Below, in pieces: positions 26,092 through 34,905 of a DNA stretch of 64,000 bases. The position numbers and the translations under genes were made by a program. Where the stretch lies: positions 120,626 to 184,625 of the forward strand of contig CAWDAL010000008.1 in NCBI GenBank assembly GCA_963800285.1, read 5' to 3'. Under the pieces are notes generated by a model, which did no database searches, was not told the origin of the DNA, and saw only the letters and a list, made by a program, of their open reading frames with translations. The stretch's first letter is position 1. Every line of letters starts with the position of its first letter. This stretch comes from DASUPK01 sp963800285. GTDB taxonomy: Bacteria; Actinomycetota; Thermoleophilia; Solirubrobacterales; 70-9.

Positions 26092-26886
26092 GTGACGGCC
26101 GAGCGGCGCATCCCGGTCGCGATGACCATCGCGACCTCCGATTCCGGCGGCGGCGCCGGGATCCAGGCGGACCTGAAGGCGTTCGCGGCATGCGGCGTGC
26201 ACGGGACTTCGGCGATCGTCGCGCTCACCGCTCAGAACACCCACGAGGTGATCTCTGTCGAGACGTTGCCGCGGCAGTTCATCCTCGACCAGGTCCGCGC
26301 CGTAGTCACCGACATGGGCGTCGACGCGGTGAAGATCGGGATGCTCTTCGACGAGCCGACGATCGAGGCCGTGGACGAGGCCCTCGATCTGGCCGGGGAC
26401 GCGCCCGTGGTGCTCGATCCGGTGATGGTCGCCGAGAGCGGCGCTGTGCTGCTCAAGCCCGAGGCCAAGCGGGCCCTGATCGAGCGGATCGTGCCCCGCG
26501 CCACCGTGGTCACGCCCAACGCCGCCGAGGCGCGCGAGCTCACCGGCCTGGGCGAGGACGCTTCCCCGGAGGAGCTCATTCGCGCTGTGCACGCGCTGGG
26601 CCCGAGGGTCGCGGTGGTCACCGGCGGTCACCTCGATGGCGCCGACCGGTACTTCGACGGTGAGACGCTGGAGGAGATCGAAGGCCCGCGCCACCCGGAC
26701 GGCGCCTCGCACGGTTCCGGCTGTACGCATTCCTCGGCCCTGGCGGCGCGCCTGGCGCAGGGCGACACATCCCTGGAGGCAGCCCGCGAGGCACGCCGGA
26801 TCGCCGCGGAGGCGGTGGCGAACGGGCTCCGCGAGATCGGCTCCGGAGCGGGACCGGTCGATGCGCTGGGCATAATCAAGTCATGA
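26092..26886 (+). CDS. thiD: hydroxymethylpyrimidine (phosphate) kinase ThiD
   Basis: 264 residues from GTG 26092; TAGCCT at 26079-26084 lies 7 nt upstream. Ribokinase-fold enzyme: IATSDSGGGAGIQADLKAF at the N-terminus, VKIGML, VLDPVMVAESGAVLL, VVTPNAAEARELTG and the anion-hole/catalytic HGSGCTHSSALAARLA. Phosphorylates HMP and HMP-P in thiamine synthesis. First gene of a four-gene run with overlapping stops and starts to ilvD; no TPP riboswitch seen upstream. Confidence 0.95.
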   Translation: MTAERRIPVAMTIATSDSGGGAGIQADLKAFAACGVHGTSAIVALTAQNTHEVISVETLPRQFILDQVRAVVTDMGVDAVKIGMLFDEPTIEAVDEALDLAGDAPVVLDPVMVAESGAVLLKPEAKRALIERIVPRATVVTPNAAEARELTGLGEDASPEELIRAVHALGPRVAVVTGGHLDGADRYFDGETLEEIEGPRHPDGASHGSGCTHSSALAARLAQGDTSLEAAREARRIAAEAVANGLREIGSGAGPVDALGIIKS

Positions 26887-27128
26887 AGCTGCTTCGCATG
26901 ACTCCGGGGAAGGGGGATGTGCTGCTTGCCGAGGGCGATCCGGCCGTGGCCGAGGATGAGGAGCGGCTCGTCGCGGAGTTCCGCCGCCAGCTCGAGCTCG
27001 GCATGTGGGCCGCGGTCCCGCACGAGGGCCCGGGCGGCAGCCGTGAGGCGACCCTGGTCCGGGACTTCTCGGAGGTCCCCATCTCCGCCGAGCGAGTCAT
27101 CTTCTTCCCCCAGGCGGCCGGCGGCTGA
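26883..27128 (+). CDS. small conserved protein of unknown function
   Basis: 81 residues, acidic, no membrane segment. ATG overlaps the thiD stop (ATGA) and its own TGA overlaps the next ATG (TGATG). Sequence starts KLLRMTPGKGDVLLAEGD and ends with a hydrophobic strand RVIFFPQAAGG. I do not recognise a domain. Tight coupling to thiD and to the 145-residue protein suggests a shared function or at least matched stoichiometry. Confidence 0.7.
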   Translation: MKLLRMTPGKGDVLLAEGDPAVAEDEERLVAEFRRQLELGMWAAVPHEGPGGSREATLVRDFSEVPISAERVIFFPQAAGG

Positions 27129-27565
27129 TGCGGCGCCGATACGTTCGCAACACGGCGCGAGACCGCCGCGCCGAGCAGCGGGCCCGAGAGCTGCTGCGCT
27201 CCACCGCAGGCCAGGACGCTCTCGACACCTACGAGCGCTTCGGGCTGCTCGCCGTGGAGATGGGCGAGTACGGCTACCTGATCTACCCGCACCGCCCACT
27301 CGTCGCCTATGACGCGGCGAGCGGCGAGCTGCTCAGCGAGTACTGCGTTCGCTTTCGCGACGGCTCCGAGCCCGAGGCGGGGGAGCGGCTTCCAGACGCC
27401 GACGACGTGCTCGCCAAGTGGATGGCGCTTCGCGCCGACGAGCACGAGCTGATCGGCACCGCCAACGTCCATCCGCTGGGCCGCCAGCTCGACCCGGCGA
27501 TGGTGCGCGGGGATCTCGCCGCGCTGCGCGCCTGGCAACGACCGAACCAGGAGGTCCACGCTTGA
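27128..27565 (+). CDS. conserved protein of unknown function
   Basis: 145 residues. Basic N-terminus (RRRYVRNTARDRRAEQRAREL), then a compact mixed domain containing YERFGLLAVEMGEYGYLIYP and LLSEYCVRF, and a C-terminal segment with IGTANVHPLGRQLDPAM. No recognised domain or catalytic motif. Overlaps the preceding 81-residue gene by TGATG and ilvD by TTGA, so it belongs to the thiD-ilvD operon. Confidence 0.7.
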   Translation: MRRRYVRNTARDRRAEQRARELLRSTAGQDALDTYERFGLLAVEMGEYGYLIYPHRPLVAYDAASGELLSEYCVRFRDGSEPEAGERLPDADDVLAKWMALRADEHELIGTANVHPLGRQLDPAMVRGDLAALRAWQRPNQEVHA

Positions 27566-29265
27566 GCACCCCGGAGACCGAAGCCGCGAAGACCAACGGC
27601 GCCCCGCGCCCGCGCTCCAGCGTCGTCTTCGACGGCCCGGAGCGGGCCTTCGCCCGCGCCTACATGAAGGGCATCGGCTTCGGCGACGACGACCTGCGCC
27701 GGCCGACCGTCGGGATCGCCAACACGTGGATCGAGGCGATGCCCTGCAACTTTCACCTTCGCGGCCTCGCCGAGCACGTCAAGGAGGGCGTCCGCGCCGC
27801 CGGCGGAACCCCGCTCGAGTTCAACTCGATCGCGATCTCCGACGGGATCACCATGGGCACCGAGGGAATGAAGACCTCGCTCGTCAGCCGCGAGGTGATC
27901 GCCGACTCGATCGAGCTCACGGCCCGCGGCTACCAGTTCGACGCCGTGATCGCGCTCTCCGGCTGCGACAAGACCATCCCGGGCTGCGTCATGGCGCTCG
28001 CCCGCCTCGACATCCCCTCGCTGATGCTCTACGGCGGCTCGATTCTGCCGGGGCGCTGGCACGACCAGGACGTGACGATCCAGGACGTCTTCGAGGCGAT
28101 CGGCAAGCACGCCACCGGTGAGATGTCGGACGACGACCTCTACGAGCTCGAGGGCTGCGCCAGCCCGGGCGCCGGCGCCTGCGGTGCGCAGTTCACCGCC
28201 AACACGATGGCCTGCGCCTTCGAGGTGATGGGGATGACGCCGATGGGCTCGGGGATGGTCCCGGCCGTCGCGGCTGCGCGCGAGCAGGTCGCCCGGGAGG
28301 CCGGTGAGCTGGTCATGAAGGTGCTTGCCGACGACCTGCGCCCGTCAGACATCATCACGAAGGACTCGATCGAGAACGCGATCGCGACGGTTGCGATGTC
28401 GGGCGGCTCCACCAACGGCGTGCTCCACCTGCTCGCCGTCGCCAACGAGGCCGGCATCGAGCTCACGATCGACGACTTCGACCGGATCTCCGAGCGGACG
28501 CCCCTCCTCGGCGATCTGAAGCCGGGTGGCCGCTTCGTGGCCAAGGACCTCTACGAGGCGGGCGGCGTCGGCGTCCTCGCCAAGCGCCTCGACGAGGCGG
28601 GCGTGCTCCACCGGGACGCGATCACCGTGACCGGCAGTACGGTCGGCGAGGAGGCCGACGCGACCCAGGAGACGCCGGCCCAGCAGGTCGTCCGGCCCCT
28701 CGACGACCCGCTCAAGCCGACCGGCGGCCTCGTGATCCTCCGCGGCAACCTGGCGCCGGAGGGATGCGTCGTCAAGGTCGCCGGCGAGGAGCGCAAGAAG
28801 CACACCGGGCCCGCCCGCGTCTTCGGCTCCGAAGAGGAGTGCTTCGCGGTGGTCGAGCAGCAGGGCATCAAGCCCGGCGACGTGGTCGTGATCCGCAACG
28901 AGGGCCCCTCCGGGGGCCCCGGCATGCGCGAGATGCTCCAGGTGACGGCCGCGCTGGTCGGAGAGGGGATCGGCGACCAGGTCGCGCTGCTCACCGACGG
29001 CCGCTTCTCCGGAGCGACCCACGGCCTGATGGCCGGCCACGTCGCCCCCGAGGCGATTCGCGGAGGACCGATCGCCGCGGTCCAGGACGGCGATCAGATC
29101 ACCCTCGACGTCGAGGCGCGCCGCCTCGACGTCGACCTCTCCGACGACGAGATCGCTCGCCGGGTGGAGATGTACGAGTCGCCGGAGCCCCGCTACAAGC
29201 GAGGCGTGATGGCGAAGTACGCGGCGGCGGTCTCCAGCGCGTCGGAGGGCGCCGTCACGTCCTGA
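27562..29265 (+). CDS. ilvD: dihydroxy-acid dehydratase
   Basis: 567 residues from TTG 27562, with AGGAGG 7 nt upstream; TTGA overlaps the previous stop. [Fe-S] enzyme converting dihydroxy-acids to 2-keto acids in Val/Ile/Leu synthesis. The three ligand cysteines are visible in MPCNFHL, LSGCDKTIPGC and GACGAQFTANTM. C-terminal motifs GPSGGPGMREML and LTDGRFSGATHG are standard. The last 11 bp overlap the convergent oxidoreductase gene. Confidence 0.97.
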   Translation: MSTPETEAAKTNGAPRPRSSVVFDGPERAFARAYMKGIGFGDDDLRRPTVGIANTWIEAMPCNFHLRGLAEHVKEGVRAAGGTPLEFNSIAISDGITMGTEGMKTSLVSREVIADSIELTARGYQFDAVIALSGCDKTIPGCVMALARLDIPSLMLYGGSILPGRWHDQDVTIQDVFEAIGKHATGEMSDDDLYELEGCASPGAGACGAQFTANTMACAFEVMGMTPMGSGMVPAVAAAREQVAREAGELVMKVLADDLRPSDIITKDSIENAIATVAMSGGSTNGVLHLLAVANEAGIELTIDDFDRISERTPLLGDLKPGGRFVAKDLYEAGGVGVLAKRLDEAGVLHRDAITVTGSTVGEEADATQETPAQQVVRPLDDPLKPTGGLVILRGNLAPEGCVVKVAGEERKKHTGPARVFGSEEECFAVVEQQGIKPGDVVVIRNEGPSGGPGMREMLQVTAALVGEGIGDQVALLTDGRFSGATHGLMAGHVAPEAIRGGPIAAVQDGDQITLDVEARRLDVDLSDDEIARRVEMYESPEPRYKRGVMAKYAAAVSSASEGAVTS

Positions 29266-30886
29266 GCGCGGACTCGTCCGTGCCGGGCTCGCGAACGTTC
29301 ACCGGGGAGGGCTGGCCCAGGCGCTCGTGCACGAAGCGCACGACCATCGCGCCCTCGCCCACCGCGGTGGCGACGCGCTTCGGCGAGCCGGAGCGCACGT
29401 CGCCGACGGCGTACACGCCCGGGGCACTCGTCTCCAGCAGGTTGTCGCTGCCGGCCGCTGATCCGGTCAGAAGGAATCCATGCTCGTCGCGGGCCAGGTT
29501 CTCGCCGAGCCAGTCCGTGCACGGCTCAGCGCCCAGAAACAGAAAGAGGTTCGCGAACGGGAGGCGCTTCCCGTCCGTGAGCGTGACCGCCTCCAGCTCA
29601 CCGTCGTCGCCGTGGAGCTCGGCGATCTCGCTTCGGTCGCGCACCTGAACGCCGTAGCGATCGAGGTCGCGGATCAGGTAGTCGGACATCGTCTGGCGCA
29701 GATCGGGGCGCCGGTGCAGCAGGGTCACCAGGGCGCCTCCTCTGGCGAGCCAGATCGCGGCCTGGGCAGCGGAGTTGCCGCCGCCCACCACGCCGACGCG
29801 GCTGCCGCCGCACCGCCTCGCCTCCGGCGGCCCGGCGGCGTAGAACACGCTGGTCCCCTCGAACTCGGAGAGGCGCTCGACCGGCAGGCGCCGGTAGGCG
29901 GCGCCGGTGGCGATGACGACCGCCCGAGCGGCGATCTCATTGCCCTCCTCGACCCGAACGGTGTGCAGCTCCCCGTCGCACTCCAGGCCGACGACCACGT
30001 ACGGGGTGGCGGTCCTGGCGCCGAACTTCCGCGCCTGCGTGACGGCGCGGCTGGTGAGCTCACCGCCCCCGATGCCCGCGGGAAAGCCGAGGTAGTTCTC
30101 GATCCGCCTGGAGAAGCCCGCCTGGCCGCCGAGGACCGTCCGCTCGAGCACCAGGGTGTCGAGGCCCTCCGATGCCGCATAGACGGCGGCGCCGAGTCCC
30201 GCCGGCCCCCCGCCGAGGATCAGCAGGTCCACCTCCTCGCGCTCCGCCAGCTCGAGCCCGATTCCGAGTGCCCGCGAGAGCTCGCCGTTGCTGGGTCCGT
30301 CGAGCTCGAGGCCGCCCGGGATGCGGACCAGCGGCAGCCCCTCCGGATCGCGCGATTCGACCAACCTCTTCGCCTCATCGTCGCCGGCGTGTGCCGGATG
30401 CTCAGGGTCACGCCAGACGTATGGAATGCGGGCGTTGCGGAGCCACTCCGCGATCCCGCGCGTGCGCTCGGAGGAACGCGGGCCGATCACCTCGATCCCG
30501 AGGCCATCCTCGCTCTGGAGGAGCTCCCGTCGCGAGACGAAGGCGGAGAGCAGGAGGTCGGCGAGGTCCGGGTTCTCGAAGAGAAGCTCGCGCAGCTCCA
30601 TCCTGTCGACGGCGATGTAGCGCATGGGCTTGGTCGCCACGGCCTCCAGGAACACGGTCTGCCCGGTCAGCAGGTTGAGCTCTCCGACGAATCCCGAGGG
30701 ACCGTGCCGGATCAGCTCGTGCCCCGATTCGGTGCGGATCGCAGCCTGCCCCTCGATGATCGCCATGAACGGGTAGCTGCGGTCGCCGACCCTGAACAGG
30801 AACTCGCCGGCCTCCGCGCTGCGCTCCTCGCCGTGCTCGGCCAGGAGGTCGAGCTGCTCACGGGACAGGACCTGGGTGCTCTCCAC
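29255..30886 (-). CDS. cyclic-nucleotide-binding domain fused to thioredoxin-reductase-like flavoprotein
   Basis: 543 residues from GTG; TAGGCT (complement 30893-30898) lies 6 nt upstream. Residues about 1-125 form a cNMP-binding domain (FMAIIEGQAAIRTESG, FVGELNLLTGQ). About 130-220 is a thioredoxin-like linker region (IEVIGPRSSERTR). About 225-540 is an FAD/NADPH domain with LLILGGGPAGLGAAVYAASEG, VVGGGNSAAQAAIWLARGG and GVYAVGDVRSG. The redox CxxC of true thioredoxin reductases is missing (region reads FYAAGPPEARRCGG), so it cannot reduce thioredoxin in the usual way; a diverted flavin oxidoreductase gated by a ligand-sensing domain is likelier. Confidence 0.88.
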   Translation of the reverse strand: MESTQVLSREQLDLLAEHGEERSAEAGEFLFRVGDRSYPFMAIIEGQAAIRTESGHELIRHGPSGFVGELNLLTGQTVFLEAVATKPMRYIAVDRMELRELLFENPDLADLLLSAFVSRRELLQSEDGLGIEVIGPRSSERTRGIAEWLRNARIPYVWRDPEHPAHAGDDEAKRLVESRDPEGLPLVRIPGGLELDGPSNGELSRALGIGLELAEREEVDLLILGGGPAGLGAAVYAASEGLDTLVLERTVLGGQAGFSRRIENYLGFPAGIGGGELTSRAVTQARKFGARTATPYVVVGLECDGELHTVRVEEGNEIAARAVVIATGAAYRRLPVERLSEFEGTSVFYAAGPPEARRCGGSRVGVVGGGNSAAQAAIWLARGGALVTLLHRRPDLRQTMSDYLIRDLDRYGVQVRDRSEIAELHGDDGELEAVTLTDGKRLPFANLFLFLGAEPCTDWLGENLARDEHGFLLTGSAAGSDNLLETSAPGVYAVGDVRSGSPKRVATAVGEGAMVVRFVHERLGQPSPVNVREPGTDESALRT

Positions 30887-30935
30887 GGCACGAGCCTAGA
30901 GCAGCGGGTCCCTCGGGAAATCGGCTCAGGACCGG

Positions 30936-31958
30936 CTAGTCCAGGGTTCCGGCGCGCTTCAGGAAGTCCTCGAGCACGCGGTTGAAGCGCACCGGCCGCT
31001 CGATCTGGGGCACGTGCCCGCAGCGGTCGAAGATGACGAGCTCTGCGTTGTCGCCGATTCGCTTCTTGTAGGAGAGGGCCGCGGGCACCGGCACGACCCG
31101 GTCGTTCCGGCCCCAGACCACCAGGGTCGGCACCTCGATCTCCTCGAGGCGGTGGCGGATGTCGTAGCCCCAGAGCGTCGTCAGCGCGTCGTAGTAGCCG
31201 GGGCTCTGCAGCGCGGGGACGACGTTCTCCCAGAGCATCTCGCGCCGTATCCGATCCGGATCGAAGAAGACGCCCTGGAAATACGCCTTGCGCATTCGCC
31301 GCCGCCTGATCCCGTGCATGTGGAACTTCAGGAAGAAGGGAGTCGCCGCGCGAGCCACCCTGGCGAGCACTACGGCGGGCTCGCGACGCGCGCGCGCCCA
31401 GGTGATGCCGGCCGCGGAGATGAGCACGAGGTCGTCAACGCGGTCCGGCTCGGCGATCGCGACCTCGGTCGCGATGAAGCCTCCCATGGAGTTCCCGACG
31501 AGCGAGCAGCGTCCGATGCCGAGCTTCTCGCAGAAGTCGCGGACGAACCGGCCGTATGCCGGGATCGAGATCTCCCACGGCGGCATCGGGCTCGACCCGA
31601 ACCCGGGCAGGTCGAGCGCCACCACGCGGTGCGTGCGAGCGAAGTGGGGGATGTTCTCGAGGAAGTTCTGCCAGGCGCCCGAGAGGCCATGGAGGAAGAG
31701 CAGGGGCGGGCCCTCGCCCATCTCTACATAGTTCGCTCGGGCTCCGACGACGTCGATCTCGTGACGGTGCTCGGCCCAGTCGATCCGCAGCCACTCGGGA
31801 TCGGGGTTCCCGTACGGGTCCGGCCCGTCGGCGGGAGTGGGCGGCGGCAGCTCGACCTTCCCCCGCGCGAGCTTCATGACGTAGGCGGTGTCCGAGGCGA
31901 TCCGGCGGAGCTCGTCGCGGACGGGGTGGTCGTCGGCGATCTGATCGACGGCGCTCAC
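30936..31958 (-). CDS. alpha/beta-hydrolase
   Basis: 340 residues. Classic fold with LLFLHGLSGAWQNFLEN (oxyanion HG, about 90), nucleophile elbow SLVGNSMGGFIA (Ser about 155), acid in VVWGRNDRVVP and His in DRCGHVPQIERPVRF. Closest in style to the MhpC/haloalkane-type esterase subfamily; Asn-Ser-Met in the elbow suggests an ester or C-C hydrolase, but the substrate is unknown. An N-terminal extension of about 60 residues precedes the fold. Its start overlaps the stop of the upstream 5-FTHF-ligase-like gene by 4 bp. Confidence 0.85.
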   Translation of the reverse strand: MSAVDQIADDHPVRDELRRIASDTAYVMKLARGKVELPPPTPADGPDPYGNPDPEWLRIDWAEHRHEIDVVGARANYVEMGEGPPLLFLHGLSGAWQNFLENIPHFARTHRVVALDLPGFGSSPMPPWEISIPAYGRFVRDFCEKLGIGRCSLVGNSMGGFIATEVAIAEPDRVDDLVLISAAGITWARARREPAVVLARVARAATPFFLKFHMHGIRRRRMRKAYFQGVFFDPDRIRREMLWENVVPALQSPGYYDALTTLWGYDIRHRLEEIEVPTLVVWGRNDRVVPVPAALSYKKRIGDNAELVIFDRCGHVPQIERPVRFNRVLEDFLKRAGTLD

Positions 31959-32668
31959 GCGTACCCCATCCGCTCCAGGATCGGGATCTCCCGGATCTGC
32001 GGCGGCTGCAGGTGGTCCCAGAGGATCCCGCGCGGCCGCGGGTACTGACGCTCGAGCTCGATCACCGCGCGCGGCGTGGCGACGAGATCGACCGGGAGAT
32101 CGTGAGCGGTGCTCTGCAGGTGCTCGCGCAGGATCTGAATGGGGTGGACCGTGGTGGCCACGGTCGTGTGATCGTCGATCTTGCCGGCGTGGATCAGCAG
32201 GCCGTACTCGAGGTCGGAGAAGCCGCCGCCCTTGCCGATGCGCGCCCCGCTCAGGTTGACGGCGACCGAGCCGCAGAGGAGGAAGTCGATGTCCGGCAGG
32301 TCCTCCTCCGCGACCACCCGCCCGTGCTTCATCGCGCCCTTGATCGTGGCCGCCTCGCGAACCTGCTTGCCCGAGAGCTTCCGCGGGTCCAGCAGGCGGA
32401 ACGGATGCGCGTCCCGAAGCCGGGGCACGGCCATGATCAGCGTCTTGCCCTCCTCCAGCGCAGCACGCCGCGCGTGCGTTTGCGGCGAGTCGGGATTGAC
32501 CTTGATCACCTGAGCCCGCTTCCAGAGCCGGTGGCCGGCGAGCTTCTCGGCCGCGAGCTTCGCTCCGGCGAAGTTGGGGATCCTTCCCTCAGCGCCCGGG
32601 AAGCGCGAAACGCCCTCCCGGTCCATCGCCTTCCAGACATCCCGCCGGACCTGGTCCTTGGTCCGCAT
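31955..32668 (-). CDS. 5-formyltetrahydrofolate cyclo-ligase-family protein (MTHFSD-like)
   Basis: 237 residues. NagB/RpiA/CoA-like fold of the cyclo-ligase family with the nucleotide-binding loop GARIGKGGGFSDLEYGLL (about 144-161) and TTVHPIQIL. The N-terminus (DQVRRDVWKAMDREGVSRFP) resembles the MTHFSD branch more than canonical FAU1/YgfA, so true 5-formyl-THF cycling is uncertain. Its ATG overlaps the stop of a possible 8-codon leader ORF (TGATG, see 32668-32694). Coupled downstream to the alpha/beta-hydrolase gene. Confidence 0.8.
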   Translation of the reverse strand: MRTKDQVRRDVWKAMDREGVSRFPGAEGRIPNFAGAKLAAEKLAGHRLWKRAQVIKVNPDSPQTHARRAALEEGKTLIMAVPRLRDAHPFRLLDPRKLSGKQVREAATIKGAMKHGRVVAEEDLPDIDFLLCGSVAVNLSGARIGKGGGFSDLEYGLLIHAGKIDDHTTVATTVHPIQILREHLQSTAHDLPVDLVATPRAVIELERQYPRPRGILWDHLQPPQIREIPILERMGYA

Positions 32669-32694
32669 CAGCCGGCGAGAGGGTCGGGCGACAT
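32668..32694 (-). CDS. possible 8-codon leader peptide
   Basis: ATG at 32694 opens the frame MSPDPLAG and ends in TGA sharing bases with the ATG of the next gene (TGATG). TAGGAT (complement 32705-32710) lies 10 nt before this ATG, fitting the -10/leaderless spacing seen elsewhere here, so transcription may begin at the leader ORF itself and translation of the 237-residue protein may depend on it. No tandem regulatory codons. Confidence 0.35.
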   Translation of the reverse strand: MSPDPLAG

Positions 32695-32851
32695 GGCGAG
32701 GGGCATCCTAGGAGCAGAAGCCGCTATATGTGGTGCCGGCAAGGGGGCGGAAGTACCCGCAACGACTGTTGCGAAACGTGCCTGGACAAGGACCCGCCGG
32801 ACGCGAAACGTAGAATTCGGCAGCAGGGGAAGGCTGATCTGAAGTGGAGAG

Positions 32852-33907
32852 ATGCGCGCAAGACTGAAAATGCATCAGAAGGTCCTGATCGCCCTGGCGG
32901 TCCTGATCACCATGGGCCTGCTGCTCGCGGTCGGCGTATGGGCGTACGACGACGCGCAGAAGGACCAGATCGCCACGGGCGTCAAGGTCGGGGGCGTCGA
33001 CGTCGGCGGCCGCGACGCGGACGCCGCCCGGAAGATCATCCAGCAGCAGGTGGTCGCCCCGCTGAAGCAGCCGGTCGTGGTGAGCTACGGGGGGAAGGAC
33101 TACACCCTCAGCCCGAAGCAGCTGCACGAGCATGCGGACGTCGACGGAATGGTGCAGGAGGCGATCGACCGCAGCCGCGAGGGCACCATCTTCGACCGGG
33201 TCTCACGCTACGCCAGCGGAGGGGACGTCAACGCGAACCTGGAGCCGCGCGTCGGCTATGACAAGTCTGCCGTCAAGGACTTCGTCCACGAGCTGGCCGA
33301 CAAGATCAACCAGGACCCCGTCGATGCGACGGTCGTGCCGAGCGGAGGCAGGTTGCGGCAGGAGTCCGGGAAGCCCGGCCAGGCCGTCGATGCGAGCCGG
33401 ATGACCGCGGCGATCAACCATGCCGCGCGGTCGCCCGGCCGCGACGAGACGATCCCGGCGGTCGTCCGGACCACCAAGCCGGACGTCCACAAGAAGGACC
33501 TCGCCCAGGCCTATCCGCGCTACATCTACATCGACCGCTCGAGCTTCACGCTCCGCTTCTACCACCACCTGAAGCTCGTGAAGAGCTACACGGTCGCCGT
33601 CGGCCAGCAGGGTCTCGAGACCCCCGCCGGGCTCTATCACGCGCAGGACAAGCAGGTCGATCCTTCCTGGCACGTCCCCAACTCCGCCTGGGCCGGCAGC
33701 CTCGCCGGCCAGGTGATCCCGCCGGGCCCGGGCGATCCTCTGAAGGCGCGCTGGATCGGGATCTTCGACGGCGCCGGCATCCATGGCACCGATGAGGTCT
33801 CGTCCCTGGGCCACGCGTTCTCGCACGGTTGCGTGCGCATGGCGATCCCCGACGTGATCGATCTCTACGACCGCGTCGACGTCGGGGATCCCATCTACAT
33901 CCAATAG
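32852..33907 (+). CDS. L,D-transpeptidase (YkuD) with PG_binding_4 domain
   Basis: 351 residues. Short basic N-terminus then one membrane helix (about 9-32, VLIALAVLITMGLLLAVGVW), a VanW/PG_binding_4-type region (about 40-200, TGVKVGGVDVGGRDADAAR) and a C-terminal YkuD domain with IHGTDEVSSLGHAFSHGCVRM split as IHGTDE and SHGCVRM, containing the catalytic Cys and His. Anchored outside the membrane; makes 3-3 peptidoglycan crosslinks or attaches proteins. GTGGAGAG immediately upstream is the likely ribosome-binding site; TAGAAT at 32812-32817 could be its -10. Confidence 0.92.
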   Translation: MRARLKMHQKVLIALAVLITMGLLLAVGVWAYDDAQKDQIATGVKVGGVDVGGRDADAARKIIQQQVVAPLKQPVVVSYGGKDYTLSPKQLHEHADVDGMVQEAIDRSREGTIFDRVSRYASGGDVNANLEPRVGYDKSAVKDFVHELADKINQDPVDATVVPSGGRLRQESGKPGQAVDASRMTAAINHAARSPGRDETIPAVVRTTKPDVHKKDLAQAYPRYIYIDRSSFTLRFYHHLKLVKSYTVAVGQQGLETPAGLYHAQDKQVDPSWHVPNSAWAGSLAGQVIPPGPGDPLKARWIGIFDGAGIHGTDEVSSLGHAFSHGCVRMAIPDVIDLYDRVDVGDPIYIQ

Positions 33908-33948
33908 GCGCGCGGTAACGCAGGGTCCAGGCGCCCCGCGGCGAAGTT

Positions 33949-34875
33949 ATGTACATGGGTGCCCCGGCCCCGGAGGTCACGCTGAGCGAAACCTGGCGCG
34001 AGGCGCTGGCCCTGTTCGATCGTGACCTCTCGGCACGCTCCGCCGCCGAGGCCACCCGGAAGGCCTACTCGAACGACGTGGGTCAGCTGGCCGCCTGGGC
34101 GGACTCCCTCGGCCGGGATCCGGCCTCGCTCGGTCACCGCGACCTGCGCCGCTTCGCGGCGGTGCTCTCCGAGCGCGGGATCTCCAAGGCGGGGGTGGCC
34201 CGCAAGCTGGCCGCGATCCGCGCCTTCTACGGAGCGCTCGTCCGCGCCGGAGGGGTTGCCTCGAACCCGGCCGACCTCGTCGCGAGCCCCAAGCAGGACC
34301 GCAAGCTTCCTCGCGTTCTCAGCCGCGAGGAGATGCAGACTTTGCTCGATCGGATCCCGACCAAGACCCCTCTCGAGATGCGCGACCGAGCGATGCTGGA
34401 GCTCGCCTACTCGTGCGGCCTTCGCGCCGAGGAGGTCGTCAACCTCAACACCGATTCCCCCGACTTCGACGGGGAGCGGCTCCGCATCGAGGGAAAGGGC
34501 GGCAAGACTCGCCTGGTCCCGATGGGCGAGCCCGCTCAGGCGGCGCTCACCCGTTACCTGGAGCGCGGCCGGCGCGCTCTTGTTTGTGCAGGGACCGAAG
34601 ATGCCCTTCTCGTCTCAAAGTCCGGTAGGCGGCTGCACCCGTCCGACGTGCGCCGCCGTCTCGAGCGCTGGGTCCGCGAGGCGGCGATCACCGGTGGCGT
34701 CTCCCCGCACGCTCTCCGGCACTCCTTCGCCACGCACCTACTCGAGGGAGGGGCGGACCTGCGGAGCATCCAGGAGCTCCTCGGGCACGCCAGCCTCTCG
34801 ACGACGCAGGTTTACACCCAAGTGGAGCCGTCCTGGTTGCAAAGCCAGTACGCTCGAAGTCATCCTCGCGCTTGA
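33949..34875 (+). CDS. xerD: tyrosine recombinase XerC/XerD
   Basis: 308 residues. N-terminal SAM-like core-binding domain (about 10-105), catalytic domain with all residues present: Arg in SCGLRAEEVV, Lys in GKGGKTRLVP, His-x2-Arg in SPHALRHSFATHLLEGG, His in LGHASLS and Tyr in TQVYTQV. Length and the lack of extra domains fit the housekeeping dimer-resolution recombinase, not a phage integrase. XerC versus XerD cannot be decided by eye. It is followed after 30 nt by the sigma factor gene. A second ATG (33955) is a possible start. Confidence 0.9.
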   Translation: MYMGAPAPEVTLSETWREALALFDRDLSARSAAEATRKAYSNDVGQLAAWADSLGRDPASLGHRDLRRFAAVLSERGISKAGVARKLAAIRAFYGALVRAGGVASNPADLVASPKQDRKLPRVLSREEMQTLLDRIPTKTPLEMRDRAMLELAYSCGLRAEEVVNLNTDSPDFDGERLRIEGKGGKTRLVPMGEPAQAALTRYLERGRRALVCAGTEDALLVSKSGRRLHPSDVRRRLERWVREAAITGGVSPHALRHSFATHLLEGGADLRSIQELLGHASLSTTQVYTQVEPSWLQSQYARSHPRA

Positions 34876-34905
34876 TGAAAGCGCCCAAGTGCAGGTGAAA
34901 GGCAC

